A stretch of DNA of 21,980 nucleotides, from NCBI GenBank assembly GCA_041488455.1, contig JBGPPG010000050.1:1-21980 (forward strand), given 5' to 3'. This DNA comes from DASQPE01 sp041488455. Its GTDB lineage: Bacteria; Gemmatimonadota; Gemmatimonadetes; Gemmatimonadales; GWC2-71-9. The notes beneath the pieces were generated by a model. The model was given only the letters and a program-made list of their open reading frames with translations, searched no databases and was not told the DNA's origin. Positions 21,821-21,980 of the stretch are shown in pieces. Numbering within the stretch: position 1 is the first letter of the stretch; every line of letters starts with the position of its first letter. The position numbers were made by a program, and so were the translations under genes.

Positions 21821-21980
21821 CTCCCCTCGGGCCGCTCCGGCCCGGCCTCACGCCGCCTCACGCGGAGCTCCCGCTCGAGCGCCGCGAGCACCTGCCGCTC
21901 CAGGTCGTCCACTTCGGCATTCTCGAGCGTGCGGTCCGGCGCCCGGAAGGTGAGCCGGAACAGGACGCTCCGGACGCCGG
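21817..21980 (-). CDS. pheT: Phenylalanyl-tRNA synthetase beta subunit, C-terminal end
   Basis: Only the last 53 codons are inside the window. The peptide SVLFRLTFRAPDRTLENAEV then DDLERQVLAALERELRVRRR matches the end of the anticodon-binding FDX-ACB domain of PheT (S-x-x-(Y/F)-R-(L/I)-x-F-x-x-P-(D/E)-R-T-L-x-(N/D)-x-E-V). The stop TGA is at 21817-21819, four bases into the next gene. PheT charges tRNA-Phe together with PheS, which should lie outside the right edge. The pheT-zapA-rny order supports the identification. Confidence 0.85.
   Translation of the reverse strand, partial: GVRSVLFRLTFRAPDRTLENAEVDDLERQVLAALERELRVRRREAGPERPEGR

Overview
This window looks like a chromosomal segment of a high-G+C Gram-negative bacterium. 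Gemmatimonadota is the best guess. The reasons are the very high G+C content, frequent GTG starts, several Tat and Sec export signals, a short secreted protein ending in a TonB-plug-like motif, and a pheT-zapA-rny-folD-xseAB-ispA-dxs-nadK-recN gene order. The phylum is an inference, because no rRNA or strong marker phylogeny could be run here.

Layout. (1) Positions 1-5604 are a loosely packed accessory region. All of its genes are on the minus strand and most are small: a zinc-ribbon protein, several orphan proteins, a 4-TM protein, an OB-fold-like lipoprotein, a Tat-exported Acg-type nitroreductase and an 8-TM protein. The gaps hold decayed, dispersed copies of at least two small gene families. 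One intact copy of the first family is at 5320-5604, with three fragments upstream; one intact copy of the second is at 266-679, with one fragment. Two attC-like half-sites flank the 8-TM gene. The region therefore looks like a mobile, cassette-like or frequently rearranged patch. (2) Positions 5668-6844 hold a Tat-lipoprotein beta-carbonic anhydrase, a 340-bp non-coding stretch and tRNA-Leu(UAA), all minus strand. (3) Positions 6944-10758 are a plus-strand operon for the cell envelope: a plug-like secreted protein, a probable outer-membrane beta-barrel protein whose GTG start abuts the preceding stop, and a secreted DUF885-type putative metallopeptidase. (4) Positions 10768-21980 are a minus-strand housekeeping operon. 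In transcription order it reads pheT (3' end only), a coiled-coil protein, zapA-like, rny, folD, xseA, xseB, ispA, dxs, nadK, recN, and a DUF1624-type membrane protein.

How the genes work together. Most junctions in the large operon are 4-base ATGA or GTGA overlaps, so translation is probably coupled. The cluster joins division (zapA and its coiled-coil neighbour), mRNA decay (rny), one-carbon metabolism (folD), DNA processing and repair (xseA, xseB, recN), isoprenoid precursor synthesis (dxs, ispA) and NADP supply (nadK). NADPH is needed by the DXP pathway downstream of dxs, and FolD uses or makes it. The plus-strand trio plausibly handles peptide processing or uptake at the envelope. The accessory region has no recognisable common pathway. 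Its most unusual property is the repeated small-gene debris in its spacers.
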